Positions 1 to 5,997 of a DNA stretch of 7,992 bases are shown here, piece after piece (the stretch's first letter is position 1; each line of letters opens with the position of its first letter). Under the pieces are notes generated by a model. The model ran no database searches and was not told the DNA's origin. It was given only the letters and a program-made list of their open reading frames with translations. Source of the stretch: Bacillota bacterium (GTDB taxonomy: Bacteria; Bacillota; Bacilli; Lactobacillales; Enterococcaceae); the NCBI GenBank assembly GCA_023389005.1, contig JAEWFE010000229.1:1-7992 (forward strand), given 5' to 3'. The translations under genes and the position numbers were made by a program.

Positions 1-26
1 AATTGAAAAGTCTGCTCTTTTTGCAT
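1..26 (-). CDS. 5' end of a gene cut by the window edge, possibly an RlmL/YpsC-type rRNA methyltransferase
   Basis: An ATG at 26-24 on the minus strand opens a frame reading MQKEQTFQ before the window ends. It is preceded by a strong AGGAGG ribosome binding site (37-32) with a 5-nt gap, directly after the rnpB terminator. The ribosome binding site and open frame are what the sequence shows. Identity cannot be read from eight residues. In Bacillus subtilis and relatives the gene downstream of rnpB is ypsC/rlmL, a 23S rRNA guanine methyltransferase with a THUMP domain, and the N-terminus is compatible with that, but this is inference from gene order only. Confidence 0.55.
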
Positions 27-47
27 AATTTCCTCCTAAATTTTACT

Positions 48-75
48 AAAAAAAACGGCTGAACCACTGTCAGCC
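48..75 (-). terminator. Rho-independent terminator of rnpB
   Basis: On the minus strand GGCTGA (75-70) and TCAGCC (62-57) form a 6-bp GC-rich stem around a 7-nt loop. After one G, a run of eight T residues follows (55-48). It lies about 11 nt beyond the predicted 3' end of the RNase P RNA and so would end that transcript. The next gene starts only about 22 nt further on. Confidence 0.85.
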
Positions 76-86
76 AAACCCTGTTT

Positions 87-459
87 ATTGTGATTTTCTA
101 TAAGCCATGTTTTGTCCTATCTTATCCAGGGAAAAAAGATATGGATAATCATCTATCTGCATCAATGCCCCTTTGATCCGTTCATTTCCGTCCAAAAGGC
201 GCCCCTACCATAATTTGGGTTGCTCACTCGAGGGGTTTACCCGTTTCACAATAAGATTTCTCTTATTTATCGTCACTGTTGCACGTTAAGGAATTCTCTG
301 GCATAGAAATTTCCTTAGCCATTACTTCCGCCGTTATAGTAAAACTATACCTTAGCTTATTGTTTCGCTAAGCACGAACACTACAAGCATCGCAGCTTGT
401 GTGAGCATGGACTTTCCTCAGGGTAACGAATACCCCGCGATTATCCGAAAACCACAATT
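87..459 (-). ncRNA. rnpB: RNase P RNA, type B
   Basis: This is the catalytic RNA of ribonuclease P, which with the RnpA protein removes the 5' leader from precursor tRNAs. Conserved blocks seen on the minus strand are GAGGAAAGTCCATGCTC (419-403; 5' half of P4), AAACCCCTCGAGTGAGCAAC (near 237-218), the GATAGATGATT block (near 157-147), and ACAAAACATGGCTTA (115-101; 3' half of P4). Helix P1 can be drawn between the two ends, TTGTGGTTTTC near 457-447 against GAAAATCACAA at 98-88, which sets both ends to within a few nt. The length of about 373 nt and the sequence order match the Bacillus-type (type B) RNA. It lies directly downstream of gpsB, as in B. subtilis. The exact 5' end is inferred, and a processed gpsB-rnpB transcript or a promoter inside gpsB are both possible. 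Confidence 0.95.
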
Positions 460-466
460 AAATTCA

Positions 467-883
467 TTAAAATAGACGTGTTTTGTCTAAATCATCTTCG
501 TCTTCACTATTAGTATAATTAGAACTTAAATTACTTAAAGAAGATGTAGGTTCAATGGACACTTCTTGATCTAATTTTTTACCGAAGACCTCTTTTTCTA
601 GATTTGATAAGCGTTTTAGAATATCAAAATTTGTTACTGTTTGACTCTTTTGGCTTTCAGGTTGGATTTTTGACATTACTGCTTGACTCTTATTTAATTG
701 GTTAATTTTAGCATTTAATCGGTCATTTTCTTCTTGTAATGCAAGGATTTCTTTATTGAAAGTTTCATAGTCTTTCATAATATTATCTAGGAATTCATCC
801 ACTTCATCTGGGTCGAATCCTCTCATTTTTACTTTGAATTCTTTATTAAAAATATCAATTGCTTTGTAGTTATACTTTGCCAT
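467..883 (-). CDS. gpsB: Cell division protein GpsB (DivIVA family)
   Basis: GpsB is a cytoplasmic adaptor that gathers penicillin-binding proteins and division proteins at the septum and sidewall. The 138-residue product has the DivIVA-like N-terminal domain (about 1-60) with the signature RGFDPDEVDEFLD at 21-33, a coiled coil (about 35-66), a linker, and the family C-terminal motif NFDILKRLSNLEKEVFG at 85-101. The acidic residues D29 and D33 match D31 and D35 of B. subtilis GpsB, which hold the PBP docking arginines; Tyr25 of that protein is Phe23 here. After the usual end there is an extra Ser/Asn-rich and acidic tail (about 106-138) finishing in DKTRLF, making it longer than the 98-residue B. 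subtilis protein. I chose ATG 883 rather than an upstream in-frame start at 913 because GAGGTG sits 6 nt before it and MAKYNYKAIDIF matches the family start. It lies between ypsA and rnpB. Confidence 0.93.
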   Translation of the reverse strand: MAKYNYKAIDIFNKEFKVKMRGFDPDEVDEFLDNIMKDYETFNKEILALQEENDRLNAKINQLNKSQAVMSKIQPESQKSQTVTNFDILKRLSNLEKEVFGKKLDQEVSIEPTSSLSNLSSNYTNSEDEDDLDKTRLF

Positions 884-925
884 TATTTTCACCTCATAGT
901 CTCTTTTGTCCACACTTCTTTTTCT

Positions 926-954
926 ATTCTATATAAAACCATAAATAAAAGCAA
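926..954 (-). promoter_or_regulatory. Candidate sigma-A promoter of gpsB
   Basis: On the minus strand TTGCTT (954-949) and TAGAAT (931-926) are separated by 17 nt. The -10 matches five of six consensus bases, while the -35 matches only TTG. Transcription would start near 919, giving a leader of about 36 nt before the gpsB ATG. No terminator is visible between ypsA and gpsB, so read-through from ypsA is also likely. The rest of the 135-nt gap (884-1018) is AT-rich with nothing else I can support. Confidence 0.45.
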
Positions 955-1018
955 ACTATTTCTAGAAAATTTCTATTGTTTTTCATAAAAATTTAACCAA
1001 AAAGGTATTTCTTATCAT

Positions 1019-1564
1019 TTATCCTTCTTCAAATAGGTCATTTGCAAAACTTTGTAAGTCATCCATCGAATTTAGTATTAATTCTTTTCCTGTTTGTTCC
1101 CATTCTTTCAGTAAATATTGGGATTTACCAGGAAATTCTTTATCATAAATTGCCCACATTACATCGGCATGTGACACAATAAATTGGGAATGATTTCTTA
1201 ATTGTGAAGGATCAGAATAAGTTTTTTGACTAACAAAATTGAGATAGTCTGCCTGTTGGATGACTTCTTCAAATGTTTGTTGATTATAACCTTGCCAATT
1301 TTCGCCAAAATTTTGAAAAGGTAGTAAGACACCTACCTGAATATCATATCCCTCATTCTTTAATTCAAAGGCCATCTGTGCACTCCACAATTCAACCCCT
1401 AAATTACCGCCTATGATAAACCATTGTGCACCATTATCTATTAATTGTCGTAAAGAATGTTTAATAAATTTATAAAGTATTGCTAATTTCGGATCTTTTG
1501 CTTGAAAAATCCCTAATTCATAATTACGATATCCAGTGATGGCAATAATTTTCCGTTTTTTCAT
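1019..1564 (-). CDS. ypsA: YpsA family protein (DUF1273, SLOG superfamily)
   Basis: This 181-residue product is a full-length YpsA homologue. The Rossmann-like fold of the SLOG/DprA-like superfamily is marked by ITGYRNYELGIF (9-20), the glycine-rich IIGGNLGVELWSAQ (50-63), LLPF near 80-83, and a C-terminal SMDDL (166-170). Family knowledge: SLOG domains bind nucleotides or nucleotide-derived ligands. In B. subtilis YpsA overproduction disturbs cell division, and conserved Gly and Glu residues in the GxLGVE segment matter; the equivalents here are G56 and E58. The ligand and reaction remain unknown. The gene is upstream of gpsB on the same strand and divergent from recU, as in other Bacilli. 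The ATG at 1564 is preceded by only a weak purine-rich site (AGAAAGAAAAG), so modest translation is likely. Confidence 0.88.
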   Translation of the reverse strand: MKKRKIIAITGYRNYELGIFQAKDPKLAILYKFIKHSLRQLIDNGAQWFIIGGNLGVELWSAQMAFELKNEGYDIQVGVLLPFQNFGENWQGYNQQTFEEVIQQADYLNFVSQKTYSDPSQLRNHSQFIVSHADVMWAIYDKEFPGKSQYLLKEWEQTGKELILNSMDDLQSFANDLFEEG

Positions 1565-1594
1565 CTACACTTTTCTTTCTATTTTATTTTTTGG

Positions 1595-1600
1595 TATAAT
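1595..1600 (+). promoter_or_regulatory. Extended -10 promoter of recU-pbp1A
   Basis: A perfect TATAAT lies at 1595-1600 and is preceded by TG one base upstream (1592-1593), the extended -10 form. No good -35 is present at the right distance; 1572-1577 reads TTTCTT. The start point would be about 1607, at or next to the ribosome binding site AGGAG (1607-1611), leaving a leader of only about 15 nt before the recU ATG. Confidence 0.7.
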
Positions 1601-1626
1601 AGTTTCAGGAGTGTGAAATTTATGAA
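1596..1626 (-). promoter_or_regulatory. Candidate promoter of ypsA overlapping the recU promoter
   Basis: Read on the minus strand, the same element gives TATTAT (1601-1596) as a -10 with five of six consensus bases. A weak -35-like TTCATA lies at 1626-1621 with a 19-nt spacer. Transcription would start near 1589, about 25 nt before the ypsA ATG. It shares its -10 base pairs with the recU promoter on the other strand, so RNA polymerase could occupy only one direction at a time. Confidence 0.45.
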
Positions 1627-2254
1627 CTTTCATTATCCCAATGGAAAAGTTTATCACAAGACAGAATGGAAGTCAGCAAAAAAATTGCCGCCCACTTTTG
1701 CTAATCGTGGGATGCGTTTTGAAGAAGCTATTAATGAAAGCAATGAATATTACTTAAACAAACAAATTGCTGTCATACATAAAAAGCCCACCCCCATTCA
1801 AATTGTGAAAGTTGATTACCCCAAACGTAGTGCAGCAACAATTAAAGAAGCCTATTTTAAAGAAGCTTCAACTACAGATTATAATGGGGTTTATCAAGGA
1901 TATTATCTTGATTTTGAGGCAAAAGCTACCCAAAATAAAACTTCATTTCCTTTAAAAAATTTCCATTCTCATCAGATTGAGCATATGAGAAATTGTTTAC
2001 TCCAAGGCGGAATTTGTTTTGTATTGCTTTATTTTAGTGCTTTGAAGCGTTGTTTTTTTCTAGATGCAAAGACATTAATTGAAAAATGGGATAGTCAAGA
2101 GCAACAGAGAAAATCGATTACGCTAAACGAAATAGAAGCAAAAGGAATTGAAATTACCATGAAAATCGCTCCTCGAATTGATTATTTAGCAGCGGTTAAA
2201 CAATTTTTAGAAAATAAAGGAGAACACAGAAATGGCAAATCAAACCTCGACTAG
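1622..2254 (+). CDS. recU: Holliday junction resolvase RecU
   Basis: RecU is a metal-dependent endonuclease that binds and cuts four-way DNA junctions in recombinational repair and chromosome segregation. The 210-residue product carries the family blocks in order: YPNGK (5-9), NRGMRFEEAIN (28-38), IAVIHKKPTPIQIV (49-62), PKRSAATIKEAYFK (67-80), STTDYNG (83-89), YLDFEAK (95-101) and NFHSHQIEHM (113-122). The putative catalytic residues D86, D97, E99 and K101 correspond to D88, D99, E101 and K103 of the B. subtilis enzyme, so it looks active. I chose ATG 1622 because AGGAG (1607-1611) ends 10 nt before it; an in-frame GTG at 1613 sits only 1 nt after that site, too close to be used. The 3' end overlaps pbp1A by 23 nt, giving a recU-pbp1A operon typical of Bacilli. 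Confidence 0.95.
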   Translation: MNFHYPNGKVYHKTEWKSAKKLPPTFANRGMRFEEAINESNEYYLNKQIAVIHKKPTPIQIVKVDYPKRSAATIKEAYFKEASTTDYNGVYQGYYLDFEAKATQNKTSFPLKNFHSHQIEHMRNCLLQGGICFVLLYFSALKRCFFLDAKTLIEKWDSQEQQRKSITLNEIEAKGIEITMKIAPRIDYLAAVKQFLENKGEHRNGKSNLD

Positions 2255-4583
2255 AAAGGCCAAACACCATCAAAAAAAACCGATGAATAAGAAATCTAAG
2301 CAAAATTCAAGCGGCTCATTATTTGTGAAACTAATCGGTATTGTGTTTGCTGCTTGTCTTGTACTATTCTTAGCGGGTGTCGGTCTATTCTTTTTCTATG
2401 CAAAAGATGCGCCAGAATTAACAGACCAATCCTTAGATACGACTGTCTCATCAATCATTTATGATGCAAACGGTGAAAAAATTACAGATATCGGTGCTGA
2501 AAATCGTGAAAAAATCAGTGCAACTGAGATTCCACAACAACTTGCTGATGCGGTTGTGTCAGTGGAAGATAAAAGATTTTATAGACATATCGGTGTAGAT
2601 CCAATTCGTATCGTTGGCTCACTGGTTTCTAATGTACGTTCCGGTGGATTACAAGGAGGAAGTACGTTAACACAACAATTGATTAAATTATCATTCTTCT
2701 CTACTAAAGCATCAGACCAAACTTTAAAGCGAAAAGCACAAGAAGCCGTATTAGCAATTAAATTAGAACGTATGAAATCTAAACAAGAGATATTGACTTA
2801 CTATATTAATAAAGTCTATATGTCAAATGGTATTTATGGGATGCAAACTGCTTCGAAAGCTTTTTATGGTAAGCCTTTAGACCAATTAACCTTACCACAA
2901 ACTGCGTTATTAGCCGGCATACCAAACGCCCCTACCTTGTTTGATCCATATGCCAATCCAGATTCAGCAAAAAAACGTAGAGACATTGTTTTGCTAACCA
3001 TGTATCAAAATAAAAAAATCAGTAAATCTGACTATGAACAAGCTGTGGCAACCCCAATTAATGATGGTTTACTTACTACCCCTGCAACACAAAATGCTGA
3101 TTGGAAGTATTATGATAACTACATCAAAGAAGTCATTAATGAAGTGAAGTCAAAAACTGGAAAAAACATTTATACAGATGGCCTAAAAGTTTATACTAAC
3201 TTAAATGTGAATGCTCAAAAACGACTATATGAAATTGTGAATTCTGAAAACTATGTCTACTATCCTGATAAAAATATGCAGGTCGCTGCGACATTAATGG
3301 ATGTGCATACTGGTAAGGTTCTTGCACAGATTGGTGGACGTAATATTCCGGCTGGGACAATTTTAGGTTATAACTTAGCAGTAAGTACTTCACGAGATTT
3401 TGGCTCAACAGTTAAACCAATAACTGATTACGGTCCCGCTTTTGAATATTTAAAATACTCAACAGGAAAAACAATAGTTGATGAACCTTACACTTATGCT
3501 GGAACCAATATTCAATTAAAAAACTGGGATAATCAATATTATGGCACAATGACTTTGCGTAAAGCTTTATACCTTTCAAGAAACGTTCCTGCTGCTAAAT
3601 TGTTTATGGATGTAGGTGTTAAAAATGTGAATAAATTCTTGAATGGACTAAATATTGATTATTCTGATTTACAACAATTTAATGCGATTTCTAGTAATAC
3701 AGGCAAGCAAGATGGTACTAAGTATGGTGTTTCTAGTCTGAAAATGGCCGCTGCTTATGCTGCCTTTGCGAATGGTGGTACTTACTATGAACCACAATAT
3801 GTAAATAAAATTGTCTATCAAGATGGTACAGAAGAAACTTTTGAAGCAGATGGTACAAAAGCAATGGAATCAACTACGGCTTATATGATTACCGATATTC
3901 TAAAAGATGTTATCACATATGGTACAGGGACAAATGCACAAATTAGTGGGTTAATTCAAGCAGGGAAAACCGGTACTTCAAACTATACAACTGAAGAATT
4001 AGCCAATATTGATACTTCAAGAGGTGCCTATCCTGATATTTCATTTGTCGGCTATACCCCTAATTATTCATTAGCTGTATGGACTGGTTATAATGATCGT
4101 AAAACACCAGTAACCGATGATTCTTCACAAGTTGCCTCAGATGTGTATCGTGAGTTGATGAGCTATATGACAGATGGCAACGAAAGCAAGGATTGGAAGA
4201 TGCCATCAGGACTTGTACGATATGGACGAGAATTGTATTTTACCAATTCAAAAAGTTATTCTCAAGCCAAAAAAGCGAATACGCCAACCCAGCCATCAAG
4301 TACAAAAGCTGAAAGTTCAACGACAACAGAAGAATCAAAAACTGAAGATAATCAAGCAACCACTACCTCTTCTGAAGATACAACAGCTGTAGTAGAACCG
4401 AATAATCCAGGACAAAATAATGGTGCAAATGGCAACCAAAATAATAATGGAAATGGCAACCAAAATAATAATGGAAATGGCAATACAAACAATGCAACGA
4501 ATAATAATGGGGCCTCTTCGCCGAATGAAAATGATAACAACGGCAATAGCAATAATGGTGCTACCAATAATAACAATCAATAA
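2232..4583 (+). CDS. ponA: Class A penicillin-binding protein PBP1A (bifunctional transglycosylase/transpeptidase)
   Basis: The enzyme polymerises lipid II into glycan strands and cross-links the peptides on the outer face of the membrane. The 783-residue product has a basic cytoplasmic tail (1-30), one membrane anchor (about 31-56), a GT51 domain (about 75-260) and a penicillin-binding transpeptidase domain (about 345-645). GT51 motifs are VEDKRFYRHIGVD with catalytic E112, GGSTLTQQ (142-149) and RKAQEAVLAIKLE with E171. Transpeptidase motifs are STVK with nucleophile S392, SRN (449-451) and KTGT (579-582). From about 676 the protein is low complexity: Ser/Thr/Glu-rich, then Asn/Gly/Gln-rich to the end, probably a wall-spanning or disordered tail. 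ATG 2232 follows AAAGGAGA with a 9-nt gap, inside the end of recU, which implies translational coupling. The N-terminal STRKAK (6-11) resembles GpsB docking motifs. All catalytic motifs are intact. Confidence 0.96.
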   Translation: MANQTSTRKAKHHQKKPMNKKSKQNSSGSLFVKLIGIVFAACLVLFLAGVGLFFFYAKDAPELTDQSLDTTVSSIIYDANGEKITDIGAENREKISATEIPQQLADAVVSVEDKRFYRHIGVDPIRIVGSLVSNVRSGGLQGGSTLTQQLIKLSFFSTKASDQTLKRKAQEAVLAIKLERMKSKQEILTYYINKVYMSNGIYGMQTASKAFYGKPLDQLTLPQTALLAGIPNAPTLFDPYANPDSAKKRRDIVLLTMYQNKKISKSDYEQAVATPINDGLLTTPATQNADWKYYDNYIKEVINEVKSKTGKNIYTDGLKVYTNLNVNAQKRLYEIVNSENYVYYPDKNMQVAATLMDVHTGKVLAQIGGRNIPAGTILGYNLAVSTSRDFGSTVKPITDYGPAFEYLKYSTGKTIVDEPYTYAGTNIQLKNWDNQYYGTMTLRKALYLSRNVPAAKLFMDVGVKNVNKFLNGLNIDYSDLQQFNAISSNTGKQDGTKYGVSSLKMAAAYAAFANGGTYYEPQYVNKIVYQDGTEETFEADGTKAMESTTAYMITDILKDVITYGTGTNAQISGLIQAGKTGTSNYTTEELANIDTSRGAYPDISFVGYTPNYSLAVWTGYNDRKTPVTDDSSQVASDVYRELMSYMTDGNESKDWKMPSGLVRYGRELYFTNSKSYSQAKKANTPTQPSSTKAESSTTTEESKTEDNQATTTSSEDTTAVVEPNNPGQNNGANGNQNNNGNGNQNNNGNGNTNNATNNNGASSPNENDNNGNSNNGATNNNNQ
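4427..4483 (+). repeat. 24-bp exact tandem repeat in the PBP1A tail
   Basis: Two identical 24-bp units occupy 4427-4450 and 4451-4474, starting AAATGGCAACC and ending AATAATAATGG. The first 9 bp of a third copy follow (4475-4483). Each unit is in frame and adds eight residues, of the pattern NGNQNNNG. It lies inside the Asn/Gly-rich tail, so a gain or loss of units would keep the reading frame. Confidence 0.95.
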
Positions 4584-4585
4584 TG

Positions 4586-4634
4586 AAAAAGACACAAGTT
4601 GTAGATTTATCTCTACAACTTGTGTCTTATTTTA
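4586..4634. terminator. Bidirectional terminator between pbp1A and nth
   Basis: A perfect 17-bp inverted repeat has arms at 4589-4605 and 4612-4628 around a 6-nt loop. On the plus strand it is followed by an A and a run of Ts (4630-4633), and on the minus strand by Ts (4590-4586), so it can stop transcription from both sides. It begins 5 nt after the pbp1A stop. The stop codon of nth (4629-4627) lies in its right arm, so the two genes share the most compact terminator possible. Confidence 0.92.
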
Positions 4635-5274
4635 TACCAAGTCTTTTCTTACCTTCTTTGCAATATTGTAACACTGGACATTGGTCGCATTTTGGATTTT
4701 TCGCAGTACAATGATATCTACCAAAGAAAATCAATGTATGATGTGTTTGTACCCACTTATTTTTGGGAATTTTCTTCATTAGCGTTTCTTCTACTTCTGA
4801 TACACTGGCCTCGCTTTTCACAATTGCCAATCGTTTACTTACTCTTTCAACATGTGTATCTACAGCAATAGCCGGTACATGAAAAGCTTCTCCTAAAACA
4901 ACATTTGCCGTCTTTCTCCCCACGCCTGGTAAAGCAATAAGTTCTTCTCTTGTTTGTGGCACCTCTCCATCATATTTTTCATATAATAGTTGTGCACATG
5001 CTTTGATATTTTTTGCTTTATTGCGATATAAGCCGATGGAGCGAATACATGCTATCACCTCTTCAATTGGTGCATTGGCCAAATGGTAAGCATCAGGAAA
5101 GCGAGCAAATAATTGCGGCGTAGCTTTATTCACACTTACATCGGTAGTTTGAGCGCTTAATATGACAGCAATGAGTAATTGAAAAGGTGTTTGATAGTTT
5201 AATTCACACTTTGCATTAGGGAACATTTCATACATGATTGCAAGTACTTTTTGTGTTCTTTCTTTGCCTAACAT
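4627..5274 (-). CDS. nth: Endonuclease III (DNA glycosylase/AP lyase)
   Basis: Nth removes oxidised pyrimidines from DNA and cuts the abasic site, starting base excision repair. The 215-residue product has the helix-hairpin-helix segment LPGVGRKTANVV (115-126) with catalytic Lys K121, the conserved Asp D139 in VDTHVERV, and a C-terminal iron-sulphur cluster motif C-x6-C-x2-C-x5-C at C189, C196, C199 and C205. Length and order match the bacterial family, so it should be active. The start is ATGATG at 5277-5272. I prefer the second ATG (5274) because GGAGG (5286-5282) then lies 7 nt upstream; the first would give an ATGA overlap with the dnaD stop and one more residue. A TTG at 5292 is upstream of the ribosome binding site and is rejected. 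It is co-transcribed after dnaD, the conserved Bacilli arrangement, and converges on pbp1A. Confidence 0.95.
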   Translation of the reverse strand: MLGKERTQKVLAIMYEMFPNAKCELNYQTPFQLLIAVILSAQTTDVSVNKATPQLFARFPDAYHLANAPIEEVIACIRSIGLYRNKAKNIKACAQLLYEKYDGEVPQTREELIALPGVGRKTANVVLGEAFHVPAIAVDTHVERVSKRLAIVKSEASVSEVEETLMKKIPKNKWVQTHHTLIFFGRYHCTAKNPKCDQCPVLQYCKEGKKRLGIK

Positions 5275-5969
5275 CATTTTCCCTCCAACCAATTATACAT
5301 AGTAATTTTAGATTTAGGTGATTTATGATTTGTAGTTTGACCATTGGAGGTAAATTTTTGCTTACGTTTATTTTGCTCTTCTTTTACTTGCTGCGGACTG
5401 GTAATATTTTTTCTTTCCCAACTTAACAAAATGCGGTCTATATAATTGAGACTATAGGCTTGATTAATAACTGCTTCTTTCAAGGCTAAATAGATTAAGT
5501 CAACTGAATAATGATCTTCTTGAAGCCACTGATTGATGCGTTGATACTCAATAGAAGATAATGTACGACCGAATTCTTCCTCAAAATGTTGAAATAATTC
5601 TTTCACTTTCATCTGTGTGGAATTTTTTTCATTTTGTTTTGAAGATTGCGTAATTAACTGCTCAATACGATCGTAAATTGGCGAAAAGTCATAACAATCT
5701 GTTTTTTTACCAGTTGAATCTTCCTTTTGCGTAATGAGAATCAATTCTTTTTGTATCAAATTATTAATGGCAGAAAATACGGTGTTTAAGGGTAAATTTA
5801 ATTTTTCAGCAATGACACTGGCGTCTGGAAATCGATTCCCTTCTTGTACATAACGATACAGTTGCAACCAGATGATGAATTCTTTATTATTCATGCCTAT
5901 TTTTTGGTAATAATCTAATATCAAATTACTTACGACGGTTTGTCCTGCTTCTTGGAACTCTCTAAGCAA
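5274..5969 (-). CDS. dnaD: DNA replication protein DnaD
   Basis: DnaD is a primosomal protein of low-GC Gram-positives that acts with DnaB and DnaI to load the replicative helicase at oriC and during replication restart. The 231-residue product has an N-terminal winged-helix domain (DDBH1, about 12-106), a Gln/Lys-rich linker, the C-terminal DDBH2 domain (about 120-190) with the DNA-binding signature YIDRILLSW (176-184), and a basic tail ending in YNWLEGK. The length matches B. subtilis DnaD (232). I chose a TTG start at 5969 because GGGAGGT (5982-5976) precedes it by 6 nt and the protein then aligns with the family N-terminus. A longer ATG-initiated frame from 6068 would read back through the ridA terminator and the 3' end of ridA and is unlikely. 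Its TGA overlaps the nth start. No standard promoter space exists between the ridA terminator and this start. Confidence 0.92.
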   Translation of the reverse strand: MLREFQEAGQTVVSNLILDYYQKIGMNNKEFIIWLQLYRYVQEGNRFPDASVIAEKLNLPLNTVFSAINNLIQKELILITQKEDSTGKKTDCYDFSPIYDRIEQLITQSSKQNEKNSTQMKVKELFQHFEEEFGRTLSSIEYQRINQWLQEDHYSVDLIYLALKEAVINQAYSLNYIDRILLSWERKNITSPQQVKEEQNKRKQKFTSNGQTTNHKSPKSKITMYNWLEGK

Positions 5970-5997
5970 ATAGATACCTCCCTTTTTATTAAAAGTG

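Noticed and set aside
27..466. Possible novel structured RNA or CRISPR-like region at the left end, rich in short inverted repeats
   Set aside because: The conserved blocks identify it as ordinary type B RNase P RNA with its terminator; the repeats are its helices.
884..913. Ten-residue extension of GpsB from 913
   Set aside because: It spans the GAGGTG ribosome binding site of the family-consistent ATG at 883.
884..1018. Possible small gene or terminator between ypsA and gpsB
   Set aside because: The gap holds only AT-rich sequence with one promoter candidate; no stem followed by a T run and no open frame with a ribosome binding site.
3196..3408. Minus-strand open frame inside pbp1A
   Set aside because: It is antisense to the transpeptidase domain, has no ribosome binding site or recognisable domain, and the sense frame is a strongly conserved protein.
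4174..4392. Plus-strand open frame in another phase within the PBP1A tail, and similar frames at 4420-4671 and 4620-4871
   Set aside because: Basic, low-complexity sequences made by reading the repeat tail or the antisense of nth out of frame; they cross the terminator or oppose a conserved gene.
4335..4595. Two long overlapping minus-strand open frames (4335-4595, 4352-4576), hydrophobic, Ile- or Leu-rich
   Set aside because: They are the reverse reading of the Asn/Gly-rich repeat tail of PBP1A: AAT codons read backwards give ATT (Ile) and related codons. No ribosome binding site and no family resemblance.
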